A stretch of 64,000 nt of DNA from Streptomyces antarcticus (GTDB taxonomy: Bacteria; Actinomycetota; Actinomycetes; Streptomycetales; Streptomycetaceae), in NCBI RefSeq assembly GCF_026627255.1, contig NZ_JAPNLM010000018.1, positions 1 through 64,000 of the forward strand. Reading direction: 5' to 3'. A program made the position numbers and the translations under genes. Shown here piece after piece: positions 23,738-34,692 of this stretch. Every line of letters starts with the position of its first letter. The first letter of the stretch is position 1. The notes under the pieces are model-generated. The model was not told where the DNA came from. It saw only the letters and a list, made by a program, of their open reading frames with translations, and did no database searches.

Positions 23738-24445
23738 ATGGCCGAGACCCATGTCCTGTTCGTGGAGGACGACGACGTCATCCGCGAGGCCACCACCCTG
23801 GCGCTGGAACGCGACGGGTTCGTGGTCACCGCCATGCCCGACGGGCTGTCCGGTCTGGAATCCTTCCGGGCCGACCGCCCCGACATCGCGCTGCTCGACG
23901 TGATGGTGCCCGGCATGGACGGTGTGAGCCTGTGCCGCCGCATCCGCGACGAGTCCACCGTCCCCGTGATCATGCTGTCGGCACGCGCCGACTCCATCGA
24001 CGTGGTGCTGGGCCTGGAGGCGGGCGCCGACGACTACGTCACCAAGCCCTTCGACGGCTCCGTGCTGGTCGCCCGCATCCGCGCCGTGCTGCGCCGCTTC
24101 GGCCACGCCGGCGGCCCGCAGAACGGCGGGTCCGGCGACGAGGACGACTCCGGCGAGCGCGGGGTGCTGGCCTTCGGCGACCTGGAGGTCGACACCGAGG
24201 GCATGGAGGTCCGCAAGGCGGGCGCCGCCGTGGCGCTGACGCCGACCGAGATGCGGCTGCTGCTGGAGTTCTCCTCCGCGCCCGGCACCGTACTCTCGCG
24301 CGACCGCCTGCTGGAGCGGGTCTGGGACTACGACTGGGGCGGCGACACCCGTGTCGTCGACGTCCACGTCCAGCGACTGCGGACCAAGATCGGCCAGGAC
24401 CGGATCGAAACGGTCCGCGGCTTCGGATACAAGCTGAAGGCCTGA
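23738..24445 (+). CDS. cseB: Response regulator CseB
   Basis: 235-residue OmpR/PhoB-type regulator. Receiver domain residues 1-125 with phospho-acceptor Asp54 (LLDVMVPG) and Lys103 (VTKPF). The winged-helix domain occupies about 145-235 (LTPTEMRLLLEFSSAPGTVL, GGDTRVVDVHVQRLRTKIG). It activates sigE transcription when phosphorylated by CseC. It lies 86 bp after cseA and 12 bp before cseC. Confidence 0.95.
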   Translation: MAETHVLFVEDDDVIREATTLALERDGFVVTAMPDGLSGLESFRADRPDIALLDVMVPGMDGVSLCRRIRDESTVPVIMLSARADSIDVVLGLEAGADDYVTKPFDGSVLVARIRAVLRRFGHAGGPQNGGSGDEDDSGERGVLAFGDLEVDTEGMEVRKAGAAVALTPTEMRLLLEFSSAPGTVLSRDRLLERVWDYDWGGDTRVVDVHVQRLRTKIGQDRIETVRGFGYKLKA

Positions 24446-24457
24446 GGCCCGGACGGC

Positions 24458-25774
24458 ATGAGGCGCTTCACCCTCCGTACGGGGATCCGCTGGAAGATCA
24501 CCCTCGCCATCGCCGCGGTCGGCGCGCTCACCGCGGTGGCGCTGAGCCTGGTGGTGCACAGCGCTGCCCGGGTGTCGATGCTGGAGAGCGCCCGCGAGAC
24601 GCAGCTCGACCGGGTCCAGTTCATGGCCGGCGTCGCCGAGGCCGGCCGCAAGCCGCCCATGGTGGCGAAGCTCAACGACCCGGAGCTGCCCGCCGAGCTG
24701 CGCGAGAAGGCACGTTCCGGCAGGCGCGGTACGTACGTGCAGGAGACCCGCAAGGGCACGCCCGAGGTGTGGGCCGCGGTGCCCCTCGGCAACGGGCAGG
24801 TGCTGTCGCTGCACACGCAGTTCCGGGAGAGCGCCAACATGGTCCGGGACCTCGACCGGGCACTGGTCGTCGGCTCGCTCGCCGTCGTGATCGGTGGCTC
24901 GGCGCTCGGCGTGCTCATCGGGGGCCAGATCTCGCGCCGGCTGCGCAAGGCCGCCGCGGCCGCGCAGCGGGTGGCCCACGGGGATCCCGAGGTACGGGTC
25001 CGGGACGCCGTCGGGGGCCTCGTACGCGACGAGACGGACGACCTCGCGCGGGCCGTGGACGCCATGGCCGACGCGCTCCAGCAGCGGCTGGAGGCCGAGC
25101 GGCGGGTGACCGCGGACATCGCGCACGAGCTGCGGACGCCGGTGACGGGACTGCTGACGGCGGCGGAACTGCTGCCGCCCGGGCGGCCGACCGAGCTGGT
25201 CCGCGACCGGGCGCAGGCGATGCGCGCCCTGGTGGAGGACGTACTGGAGGTGGCCCGGCTGGACAGCGCGTCCGAGCGGGCGGAGCTCCAGGACGTGGCG
25301 CTGGGCGAGTTCGTGAGCCGGCGGGTGCGGGCGCTGATGCCGGAGGCCTCCGTACGGGTCGTGGCGGACGAGATCGTCAGCACCGATCCGCGGCGCCTGG
25401 AGCGGATCCTGGGGAACCTGCTGGCCAACGCGACGCGGTACGGGCAGCCGCCGATCCAGGTGGACGTCGAGGGGCGGGTCGTACGGGTCCGTGACCACGG
25501 GCCCGGCTTCCCCGAGGCACTGCTGCGCGAGGGGCCGAGCCGGTTCCGGACCGGGTCCACGGACCGTGCGGGCGTGGGCCACGGGCTGGGGCTGACGATC
25601 GCGGAGGGGCAGGCGCGGGTACTGGGCGCCCGGCTGACGTTCCGCAACGTGGCGGCCCCGGGCGGCTTCGAGCGCGAGGGCACGGCGGCGGGCGCGGTGG
25701 CGGTGCTGTGGCTGCCGGAACACGCGCCGACGGCGACGGGCAGCTTCCCGGTCGTCAAACTGCCGCAGGCCTGA
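24458..25774 (+). CDS. cseC: Sensor histidine kinase CseC
   Basis: 438 residues. Two membrane segments (about 13-33 and 145-165) flank an extracytoplasmic sensor loop. HAMP follows (GGQISRRLRKAAAAAQRVA), the H-box is DIAHELRTPVTG with His223, the N-box LGNLLANATRYG, and G-box residues lie in RDHGPGFPEA and GVGHGLGLTIAEG. In S. coelicolor it senses peptidoglycan disturbance and phosphorylates CseB. It is the last gene of the sigE operon. Confidence 0.95.
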   Translation: MRRFTLRTGIRWKITLAIAAVGALTAVALSLVVHSAARVSMLESARETQLDRVQFMAGVAEAGRKPPMVAKLNDPELPAELREKARSGRRGTYVQETRKGTPEVWAAVPLGNGQVLSLHTQFRESANMVRDLDRALVVGSLAVVIGGSALGVLIGGQISRRLRKAAAAAQRVAHGDPEVRVRDAVGGLVRDETDDLARAVDAMADALQQRLEAERRVTADIAHELRTPVTGLLTAAELLPPGRPTELVRDRAQAMRALVEDVLEVARLDSASERAELQDVALGEFVSRRVRALMPEASVRVVADEIVSTDPRRLERILGNLLANATRYGQPPIQVDVEGRVVRVRDHGPGFPEALLREGPSRFRTGSTDRAGVGHGLGLTIAEGQARVLGARLTFRNVAAPGGFEREGTAAGAVAVLWLPEHAPTATGSFPVVKLPQA

Positions 25775-25877
25775 GCGGCCGCGGCCGGTGCGGGGCCCGG
25801 CCGGTGCGGGGCCGGTGCGCGGCCGGACCGGTACCGGGCCGTAGGCCCCGCAGGGCGCGTGACTTAGCATCCGTGGC

Positions 25878-27224
25878 ATGACCGACGGTACGAATCCCCC
25901 CAGCAGCCCGCAGCCCGAGCAGCCCGCCCCGGGGAGCGGCGGCTACGGGTTCCCGCCGGGGCCGCCCGCGTCCGGCGGTTACGGCTACCCGGCCGACCAG
26001 GGCCCGCGGCCCTCGCCGGGCGCGGGCTACGGCTACCCGGCACCGCCGCCGCCCGAGTCCGGCGGCGGCTACGGCTACCCGGCGGACCAGGGGCAGGACC
26101 AGGGGCAGGGGCAGAGCCACCCGAACCCGTACCAGCAGGACCTGCCCGGACCGTACCGGCCGGGTTCCTACCAGCAGTTCCCGGGCGGCGCCCCGGCATC
26201 CCCGGGCGGACCGGGCGACCCGGGCGGGCCGGCCGATCCGGGCGGGCCGGCCGATCCGGGCGGGGCGTGGCCGCCGGCGGGTGCGCAGCAGCCCGCGCCG
26301 TTCGCGCGGCAGCAGTCCGGTCAGCCGGACTGGGACGCGCTCGCCGACCGCTCGGCTGCCGAGCGGCGCAAGAAGCGGCTGTGGACGATCGGCGGCGTGG
26401 CGGCCGTACTGGCCCTGCTCGCCGGCGGCGGAACGTTCCTGCTGCTGGGCGGGGACGACAAGGCCGAGGACGTCGCGGACGATGCCCCCGCGGCCACCGG
26501 GTCGGCCTCCCCCAAGCCGGAGGGCTCCAAGAGCAAGGCCCCGGTCGACAAGTCCCCCACCGTCGCCAGCGACCCGACCCTGATCCGCGACCACAGCGGC
26601 AAGGACCACCTGAAGATGAGCACCGAGGCGGGCGTCTTCGCGATCGACAAGCACTACGAGCTGCGGACCAAGGGCAACGAGAAGTCGTACGCCGAGGCCG
26701 AGAAGCGCGTCGTCGACGCGTCCAAGAGCTTCACCGTCTCGGCCCGCGTCTGGAACCGCGCCCCGAAGGGGCGCCAGATAGCCGTCAGCCAGGGCAACGA
26801 CAAGACCTTCGGCTTCGAGCTGGGCTCGGACGAGGTGAACGGCAAGCCGGCGTGGATCTTCCGGGTCCAGACGAGCGACCAGGGGGCCGACTCCACGACG
26901 CAGACCATCGCCGCGGAGGGCCTGAAGATGGCGAAGACGATGACGACGCTGACGGGTACCTACGACGCCGAGAAGAAGACGATCACCCTGTACGTGAACG
27001 GCAAGAAGGCCTCGGAGGGGCAGGTCACGGGCGTCTACAACGCCCCGGGCCCGCTCCAGCTGGCCCGCTCCCGCCACGAGGGCAACTGGACCGGCTCCTG
27101 GAACGGCGCCATGGACAGCATGCGCGCCTTCGGAGTGGCCCTGTCGCCGGAGCAGGTCGCCGCCGTCCGCCAGAACAAGCTGTCCCCGTCGGTCAAGCCG
27201 AGCGGCGCGTGGGTCCTGCTCTGA
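25878..27224 (+). CDS. LamG-type membrane protein with Gly/Pro/Tyr-rich cytoplasmic tail
   Basis: 448 residues. Residues 1-160 are a low-complexity tail with repeated GGYGYP units and PGGP/PADPGG blocks. Around 167-190 is a single membrane segment (LWTIGGVAAVLALLAGGGTFLLLG). The outer 220 residues resemble a concanavalin/LamG domain (FTVSARVWNRAPKGRQIAVS near the start, GNWTGSWNGAMDSMRAFGVA near the end). ATG 25878 is preceded by TAGCAT (25865-25870) with a 7-nt gap, so leaderless. Probably binds carbohydrate or wall material; exact role unknown. Confidence 0.85.
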   Translation: MTDGTNPPSSPQPEQPAPGSGGYGFPPGPPASGGYGYPADQGPRPSPGAGYGYPAPPPPESGGGYGYPADQGQDQGQGQSHPNPYQQDLPGPYRPGSYQQFPGGAPASPGGPGDPGGPADPGGPADPGGAWPPAGAQQPAPFARQQSGQPDWDALADRSAAERRKKRLWTIGGVAAVLALLAGGGTFLLLGGDDKAEDVADDAPAATGSASPKPEGSKSKAPVDKSPTVASDPTLIRDHSGKDHLKMSTEAGVFAIDKHYELRTKGNEKSYAEAEKRVVDASKSFTVSARVWNRAPKGRQIAVSQGNDKTFGFELGSDEVNGKPAWIFRVQTSDQGADSTTQTIAAEGLKMAKTMTTLTGTYDAEKKTITLYVNGKKASEGQVTGVYNAPGPLQLARSRHEGNWTGSWNGAMDSMRAFGVALSPEQVAAVRQNKLSPSVKPSGAWVLL

Positions 27225-27257
27225 GCGGGCCGGCCGACGCGCCCGTCGTCCTCCTGG

Positions 27258-27887
27258 TCAGAGGGTGACGCCGGCGTTGCGCAGGAAGGCGACCGGGTTG
27301 ACGGCCGAGCCGTAGTTCGGGGTGGTGCGGATCTCGAAGTGCAGGTGCGGGCCGCTGGAGTTTCCGGTGTTGCCGGAGAGGGCGATCCGCTGGTCCGTGG
27401 AGACCTTCTGGCCGATCTTGACCTGGATGCGCGAGAGGTGGGCGTACTGGGAGTACGTCTTGTTCGCGTGCTTGATCACGATGGCGTTGCCGTAGGCCGG
27501 GCCGTCGCCGCCGCCGTTGGGGCCGGCCTTCACGACGGTGCCGGCGCCCGCGGCCTTGACCGGGGTGCCGACGGGGACGGCGAAGTCCTGGCCGGAGTGC
27601 TTGTGCGACCACATGTTGCCGCCCTTGCCGAAGGTCGCGGTCAGCGTGTACTTCTCGACGGGCTTGTCCCACAGGCCGGTCTTCGCGCCCTTGGCGGCCG
27701 CACCCTTGGCGGCCGCGGCCTGGGCGGAGGCCTGCTCGGCGACCAGCTGGGCGGTGCCGGTGAGGGCGGTCTGCGTCGTGTCGGCGAACGCGGCGGCCGT
27801 CCCGGCCCCGAGGGCCAGCACCGCACCGAGAGTGGTTACGCCGACGGCAATGCGGGTACGACGGGTAGAGACGCGCTTCGCGAACAT
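27258..27887 (-). CDS. Secreted M23-family peptidoglycan endopeptidase
   Basis: 209 residues. The N-terminal signal sequence has a twin-basic start (TRRTRIAVGVTTLGAVLALG, mature near residue 36). The M23 (LytM) domain occupies about 85-205 with zinc ligands in HSGQDFAVP and HLHFEI and the conserved NGGGDGPAYGNAIVIKHANK. It cleaves peptide cross-links in the wall. The gene has a long structured leader with two mutually exclusive hairpins and a strong GGAGG at 27896-27900, which suggests RNA-level regulation. Confidence 0.95.
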   Translation of the reverse strand: MFAKRVSTRRTRIAVGVTTLGAVLALGAGTAAAFADTTQTALTGTAQLVAEQASAQAAAAKGAAAKGAKTGLWDKPVEKYTLTATFGKGGNMWSHKHSGQDFAVPVGTPVKAAGAGTVVKAGPNGGGDGPAYGNAIVIKHANKTYSQYAHLSRIQVKIGQKVSTDQRIALSGNTGNSSGPHLHFEIRTTPNYGSAVNPVAFLRNAGVTL

Positions 27888-27917
27888 GAAATAGACCTCC
27901 GGGGCCGGGGACAGGAC

Positions 27918-28130
27918 GGGTCACGCCCTCTTGGGGCATGAAGTGACCCGGCACGATCAAGCACGTGCCGGGCTGGCTCATCCTTGGTAACCCGCGCCCC
28001 CGGCGTTCCCCAAACGTCTCCGTTACTACCCGGGCTCGTAGCCGAGCCGGGGCGCTCCGCCCTGTTGACCGCCCCCCTGCTGGGGCGGAGGTCCGGTTTG
28101 GGCACTTTTGGATCTACGAATCGGGCTAGT
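27918..28130 (-). ncRNA. Structured 5' leader of the M23 gene; candidate c-di-AMP-type riboswitch
   Basis: Reading on the minus strand, hairpin A (27947-27955 with 27964-27972, 9-bp stem, CCCGGCACG) and hairpin B (27918-27924 with 27943-27949, 7-bp stem GTGACCC, with an inner GCCC/GGGC pair) share bases 27947-27949, so they cannot coexist. Upstream lies a G-rich block (GTTTGGGGAACGCCGGGGGC at about 28000-28020) that loosely resembles ydaO/c-di-AMP aptamers. Streptomyces ydaO elements are known before wall hydrolase genes. The hairpins are seen directly; the ligand is inference. Confidence 0.4.
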
Positions 28131-28526
28131 ACGTCCGTTTTGTTCTGTGTGGCTTGTCACCGGCGGAGGGCCTCCGGCAGCCCGGTCCGGGACCATCGGC
28201 CGACCCTTCGCGCCGCCTTCCGCGCCCCCTCGCCCACCCTCGCCCGCGGTGGCCGACCTTCCCTTGACCGCCGTTGGCCGCCCTTGTCTTGCCCACCGCG
28301 GTCGCCGCCCCTTGGCCGCCTTTACTCAGTCCCCCGGCCCGCCGCAGGCCGCCGTACGCCCGCCCCTGGGCGCGGCCGCACCTCCCGGGGGCCCCACCGG
28401 CGGCCGCAGGGCGGCCCAGACGCCGTACGCACGGCCCTGACGGCGCCTCCCGGGCCGCACGTGCCGCTCGGCATGTGTGCGACGCGGCACGCGCGACGCG
28501 GCACCCGGTCCACCCCGCGCACGCGA
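28131..28526. other. Intergenic, no gene seen
   Basis: About 400 bp of GC-rich DNA between the M23 leader and the clpC terminator. Plus-strand frames across it are Pro/Arg-rich translations without ribosome binding sites or recognisable domains. It may contain the M23 promoter near 28100-28140, but I cannot place it. Confidence 0.5.
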
Positions 28527-28568
28527 AAGGGGCGGCCCCGGAACCGTTCGGTTCCGGGGCCGCCCCTT
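28527..28568 (-). terminator. Terminator downstream of clpC
   Basis: A perfect 19-bp stem (28527-28545 with 28550-28568) with loop GTTC, just beyond the clpC stop at 28597 on the minus strand; symmetric, so possibly bidirectional. Confidence 0.85.
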
Positions 28569-28596
28569 CATGCGTACCGCTGCCGCCAGGCGGCGG

Positions 28597-31122
<2,526 letters not shown>

Positions 31123-31348
31123 CGTTTATCGCTCCTCAGAGCGGTCGGGCAGTTCGGGGTCGGTCCCCGCCCTGTCCTTCCGCATGCTAGTCCCGCGGGG
31201 CGGGACAGCTCATTCCAACTGCCGACATCCGTCCGCGGCTCACCCCCACGTCGGTGAGGAAAACCGGCCTGAACAGCCGACAACTGCTCCAACCCGATAG
31301 TGGGAGACGATGTTCCCGCAGGCCAGGCAGATACCCGTCACGCGTGTA

Positions 31349-31362
31349 CGCCGATGGCGAAC
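31349..31362 (-). promoter_or_regulatory. ClgR-type box (proximal)
   Basis: On the minus strand GTTCGC-CATCG-GCG fits GTTCGC-N5-GCG, the operator of ClgR, the activator of clp and lon genes in Streptomyces. It lies about 230 nt upstream of clpC. Confidence 0.6.
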
Positions 31363-31454
31363 GGGAGCCGCACAAATCAGCGTGTCGCCCCGATCCACTA
31401 GGAATGTCTTACCCGCCGTGACGGACACTCCATGCCGGTGGCACCGGTCCACTC

Positions 31455-31468
31455 CGCTAAGGGCGAAC
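31455..31468 (-). promoter_or_regulatory. ClgR-type box (distal)
   Basis: On the minus strand GTTCGC-CCTTA-GCG is a second match to GTTCGC-N5-GCG, 106 bp upstream of the proximal box and about 330 nt from the clpC start. Confidence 0.6.
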
Positions 31469-31585
31469 ACGGTTGCGTCCCGAATGTGAGACTCCACCAC
31501 CGCGGATCTTTACGTTCCGCATTGATCCGCGTGCGGTGCGTCACACCGCCCGTAACCCCCCGGGCATTCGGGAGTTGCTCCGGGC

Positions 31586-32164
31586 ATGGCCGTCAGCAGC
31601 GTCACCGTCCCGTCGCCCCGCGTACCGCCCGGCAAGGACGCGTACGCCTCCTGGTACGAGCGGGTGCTCGGCTGGACCGTCGCCGGCGGACCGCCTGCCC
31701 AGCTCGTCACCGGAGTCCGGTTCGACGTCCTGGAACTGCCGTCCGACGCGGGGGCCGCCCTGCTGCGCGGGCCGGTCGCCACCGGGCCGGTGGCCCTGAT
31801 GGGGCGCCGGATGCGGTTCCTGGTGGCCGCCGGGAGCGCCGACGAACTGGACGGGCTGCTCGACTGGCTGGAGTGGGGCGGGGTCGCCCTGGATCTCGCC
31901 GCCCTGGGTGAGGGTGGCCGGATCACCGCTCCGAAGCCGCCCGGGGCTCCCTCCGGGGAGGGCCCCCGGGAGGCCGCCGTCTGGCTGCGGCCCCCCGAGA
32001 AGGGGTGCGAGGCGCTCCTGCCGTCCCTGCCCGCTCCCGGGAAGGGCGCCGGGCCCGCGGGCGGGCCCGATCTCGTACGCCTGGTCGCGGCGGCGGCGAC
32101 GGAATGCCACCGGGCGCGATTGCGGCGTACGCACCGGACCCGTCAGCCCTGGGTCTTCTCGTAG
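31586..32164 (+). CDS. Primase/polymerase-like domain protein (partial fold)
   Basis: 192 residues. The pattern ASWYERVLGWTVAGGPPAQL, VRFDVLELPSDAG, GPVALMGRRMRFLVAAGSAD, LDWLEWGGVALDLAALGEGG and EAAVWLRPPEKGC matches Streptomyces proteins annotated as bifunctional DNA primase/polymerase N-terminal domain proteins. Here it lacks the metal-binding DxD motif I would expect, so it is more likely regulatory or degenerate. The stop codon lies 22 nt inside the convergent lsr2 gene. Confidence 0.65.
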   Translation: MAVSSVTVPSPRVPPGKDAYASWYERVLGWTVAGGPPAQLVTGVRFDVLELPSDAGAALLRGPVATGPVALMGRRMRFLVAAGSADELDGLLDWLEWGGVALDLAALGEGGRITAPKPPGAPSGEGPREAAVWLRPPEKGCEALLPSLPAPGKGAGPAGGPDLVRLVAAAATECHRARLRRTHRTRQPWVFS

Positions 32165-32481
32165 GCCTCGCGGATCTCGGCCGGGACGCGGCCGCGGTCG
32201 TTCACGTTGTAACCGTTCTCCTTGGCCCACGCGCGGATCGCCGCGGTATCCGGGTTACCGGTCGTCGCCGAGGCGCGGCCCTTGGTGCGGGCGGCGTTGG
32301 CGCGGCCACCGGTGCGGCGGCCGCCCTTGGCGTACGGGTCGAGCAGACCGCGGAGCTTTTCAGCGTTGGCGGTGGTGAGGTCGATCTCGTAGGTCTTGCC
32401 GTCCAGAGCGAACGTCACCGTCTCGTCCGCCTCGCCGCCGTCGAGGTCGTCGACAAGAAGGACCTGAACCTTCTGTGCCAC
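32143..32481 (-). CDS. lsr2: Lsr2 nucleoid-associated xenogeneic silencer
   Basis: 112 residues. H-NS-like actinobacterial protein that binds AT-rich DNA and silences acquired genes. The N-terminal dimerisation domain begins MAQKVQVLLVDDLDGGEADE. A basic linker (GGRRTGGRANAARTKGR) leads to the C-terminal DNA-binding domain with the AT-hook-like NDRGRVPAEI motif (RGR). GTG 32481 has GAAAGGAAA upstream. The upstream region (32482-32640) is unusually AT-rich for this window. Confidence 0.97.
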   Translation of the reverse strand: MAQKVQVLLVDDLDGGEADETVTFALDGKTYEIDLTTANAEKLRGLLDPYAKGGRRTGGRANAARTKGRASATTGNPDTAAIRAWAKENGYNVNDRGRVPAEIREAYEKTQG

Positions 32482-32646
32482 CGGGATTTCCTTTCATCGA
32501 AAAGCAGTACGCGGAAAGGAAACCGCTTTTGCGGGAAAAACACAAACCCCCGGGGAGAGGTTCGAGACCGCAACAGGGCGGGAAACGTACGCGATTCGGA
32601 CATAGGCCGCGGGTGTGTGGGACACGGGAAAAGCCGTGGTGATCGA

Positions 32647-33177
32647 TCAGAGGTGCAGAAGCATGCGACTGTTGCCCAAGGTGTTCGGCTTCACTCGTTC
32701 GAGACCGAGGAACTCCGCGACACCCTCGTCATAGGAACGCAGGAGCTCGATGTACACATCGGTCTCGACCGGCGTCTCGCCGATCTCGGTGAACCCGTGC
32801 TTCGCGAAGAAGTCCACTTCGAAGGTCAGGCAGAAAACCCGGCTCACCCCGAGCGCCCGCGCGGTCTCCAACAACTGCGACAGCACCCGATGGCCGACGC
32901 CGCCGCCCTTCAACTCGCGGTCCACGGCGAGAGTGCGCACTTCGGCGAGGTCTTCCCACATCACGTGGAGAGCGCCGCAGCCGACCACCTCGTGGTCCGA
33001 GTCGCGTTCCGCGACCCAGAACTCCTGGATGTCCTCATAAAGGACCACCGGGGCTTTGTCGAGCAGGATCCGCTGCTGCACGTACTGGTCGAGCAGGCGG
33101 CGCAGCGCGGGAACATCACGGGTGCGGGCACGGCGGATCGTCACTGTTTCTGCGGGTGCAGCGGAAAACTCTCCCAT
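32647..33177 (-). CDS. argA: Amino-acid N-acetyltransferase (actinobacterial NAGS type)
   Basis: 176-residue GNAT enzyme of the Rv2747 class, which acetylates glutamate in the first step of arginine synthesis. Acetyl-CoA motif VDRELKGGGVGHRVLSQLLE with the GxGxG-type loop, followed by RVFCLTFEVDFFAKHGFTEI. There is no N-terminal kinase-like domain, typical for this short class. ATG 33177 has TAGCGT (33186-33191, minus strand) 8 nt upstream, so probably leaderless. It is 11 bp downstream of the BlaI gene, on the same strand. Confidence 0.9.
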   Translation of the reverse strand: MGEFSAAPAETVTIRRARTRDVPALRRLLDQYVQQRILLDKAPVVLYEDIQEFWVAERDSDHEVVGCGALHVMWEDLAEVRTLAVDRELKGGGVGHRVLSQLLETARALGVSRVFCLTFEVDFFAKHGFTEIGETPVETDVYIELLRSYDEGVAEFLGLERVKPNTLGNSRMLLHL

Positions 33178-33188
33178 GGGTCCGGACG

Positions 33189-33689
33189 CTATCGCCCCGG
33201 ACCGGCGGGGCGCTCGCCGGAGCCGTCTTCCCCTTCGCCCGCGGCGGGGGCGGAGGCCGGAACTTCCGAGGATTCCGCAGCCGCGGCGACGGCGTCGGCC
33301 GCCGCAGTGACCGTACCCGCGGCCTCGTCGTCGTGCTGGACGATCCGGACGGCGTCCCGGAGGGCTTCTCGCTGTTCCGCCGACATCATGCCGAAGAAGG
33401 CGACGAGGGCGGCCGCGGGGTTGTCGCTCGTCGCCCAGGCTTCGTTCATCAGTGCGGCCGAGTACGCGGGGCGGGTGGAGACCGCCGTATATCGATAGGC
33501 GCGTCCTTCCGCCTCACGGCGGACCCAGCCCTTCTGGTGAAGATTGTCCATAACGGTCATGACCGTGGTGTAGGCGATGGACCGTTCCTGCTGGAGGTCT
33601 TCCAGGACTTCCCGAACGGTGACCGGGCGGTTCCACTGCCACACCCGCGTCATGACGGCGTCTTCGAGATCTCCCAAGGGGCGAGGCAC
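33189..33689 (-). CDS. BlaI/MecI-family transcriptional repressor
   Basis: 166 residues. The winged-helix domain occupies residues 1-80 (LGDLEDAVMTRVWQWNRPVTVREVLEDLQQE, AYTTVMTVMDNLHQKGWVRR). Residues 80-120 form the dimerisation helices, and the last 45 are an Ala/Glu/Pro-rich tail not usual for BlaI. BlaR1-type sensor peptidases usually accompany such repressors, but none is adjacent. GTG 33689 follows TATCGT (33696-33701, minus strand) by 6 nt, so leaderless. Confidence 0.92.
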   Translation of the reverse strand: MPRPLGDLEDAVMTRVWQWNRPVTVREVLEDLQQERSIAYTTVMTVMDNLHQKGWVRREAEGRAYRYTAVSTRPAYSAALMNEAWATSDNPAAALVAFFGMMSAEQREALRDAVRIVQHDDEAAGTVTAAADAVAAAAESSEVPASAPAAGEGEDGSGERPAGPGR

Positions 33690-33807
33690 ACCAGCACGAT
33701 AGTGCGGATTGCGGTGAATTGCCCGACCATTCCGGCGGCAACGCGCAACAAATCGGGCGCACGGCCGCGGTGGCCGTACGCCCGTGGTGCCCGAAGGCTC
33801 TGCGGTG

Positions 33808-33975
33808 CTACTTCCGGGGCTGCTGGGCGGCCTCGGCCCGGGCGAGCACGGCGTCGACCGCCGCGTCCTCCTTGGCCTTGTTGGCGCCGCCCTGGGTCTT
33901 CACGATCGTCACGACGAGAGCGATGAAGAACGCGGCCATCACGATGGGGGGCACGAGCGCGGAAACGTAGTCCAT
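33808..33975 (-). CDS. Small single-pass membrane protein (55 aa)
   Basis: Translates as a short N-terminus, one membrane segment (VPPIVMAAFFIALVVTIVKT) and a charged Ala-rich tail ending QQPRK. TAGGCT (33983-33988, minus strand) ends 7 nt before ATG, giving a leaderless start. The topology and codon usage support a real gene. Function unknown. Confidence 0.75.
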   Translation of the reverse strand: MDYVSALVPPIVMAAFFIALVVTIVKTQGGANKAKEDAAVDAVLARAEAAQQPRK

Positions 33976-33989
33976 GCCCCTCAGCCTAG

Positions 33990-34613
33990 CTACCCGGCGG
34001 CCCGGCCCTCCGCCGGGGGCGGGCCGGGCTTGCGGCGCGGCGGGAACGCCTCGCCGGGGGTGGGGACGGGGCGTTCCGGCTTCGGCCGGTCCTTGGGCTG
34101 CGGCGCCGGGACGGGCGGCCGCCCGCCTTGACCGCTGCCCTGGCCGCTGCCCTGGCCGCCGCCCTGCCCGCCGGCCAGGGCCAGCAGCCGGGTGCGGGGC
34201 GCGGGGGCGGTCCGGAGCCGTCGGCGTACGGAGCGCTCGGCGACGGCCTGGGCCCGGTCCAGCACCGCCGCGGCGAGCGGGTTGGCCCGCAGGGCACGCA
34301 GGGCGGCGAGGTCGTCCGGCACCGGCTCGTAGCCGGCGGCCAGGGCGTCCTGGAGCAGCACCAGGTAGCCGGAGAGGCTGCCGGGGAGAGCGCCCCGGTA
34401 GCGCGCGAGGTCCTCGAGGAGGAAGGCTCTGAGCCGGGCGGCCTCCGAGGCCGCGTCGTCCACCGACCGCGCGAGGCGCAGGCAGTCCTGGACCTCCGCG
34501 GCCGACAGGGGGGCCGAGGAGGACTGGAGGGCGTGGGCGAGCGAGCGCCTGAGCACGTGCAGCTCGGCAGGGCTGAACGCCATGCCGCCGCGGGATCCGT
34601 AGGGCGTGGGCAT
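33990..34613 (-). CDS. Conserved hypothetical protein with helical domain and Gly/Pro-rich tail
   Basis: 207 residues. Residues 12-140 are predicted helical (FSPAELHVLRRSLAHALQSS, LRLARSVDDAASEAARLRAF, GYLVLLQDALAAGYEPVPDD). Then comes a GGQGSGQG repeat and a Pro-rich tail. ATG 34613 follows TATCTT (34620-34625, minus strand) by 6 nt, so leaderless. No catalytic motif is seen. Confidence 0.75.
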   Translation of the reverse strand: MPTPYGSRGGMAFSPAELHVLRRSLAHALQSSSAPLSAAEVQDCLRLARSVDDAASEAARLRAFLLEDLARYRGALPGSLSGYLVLLQDALAAGYEPVPDDLAALRALRANPLAAAVLDRAQAVAERSVRRRLRTAPAPRTRLLALAGGQGGGQGSGQGSGQGGRPPVPAPQPKDRPKPERPVPTPGEAFPPRRKPGPPPAEGRAAG

Positions 34614-34692
34614 GGGCCGAAGATACGCGCTAATCGGACAAAATCCTCTGACGGTGAGCGGCGTCGGCGCGGCGGGGCGCCGACGCCTCCGG

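Larger units (their letters stand above)
31123..31585. other. clpC upstream region, no gene called
   Basis: 463 bp between clpC and the divergent gene at 31586. Besides the two ClgR-type boxes it contains a possible clpC -10, TAGCAT (about 31184-31189, minus strand), 62 nt before the start codon. An 86-codon minus-strand frame (31240-31500) has mixed codon usage and no ribosome binding site, and overlaps both boxes, so it is not called. Confidence 0.6.

Noticed and set aside
31240..31500. 86-codon minus-strand frame upstream of clpC
   Set aside because: Mixed codon usage, no ribosome site, and it overlaps both ClgR-type boxes; more likely promoter DNA.
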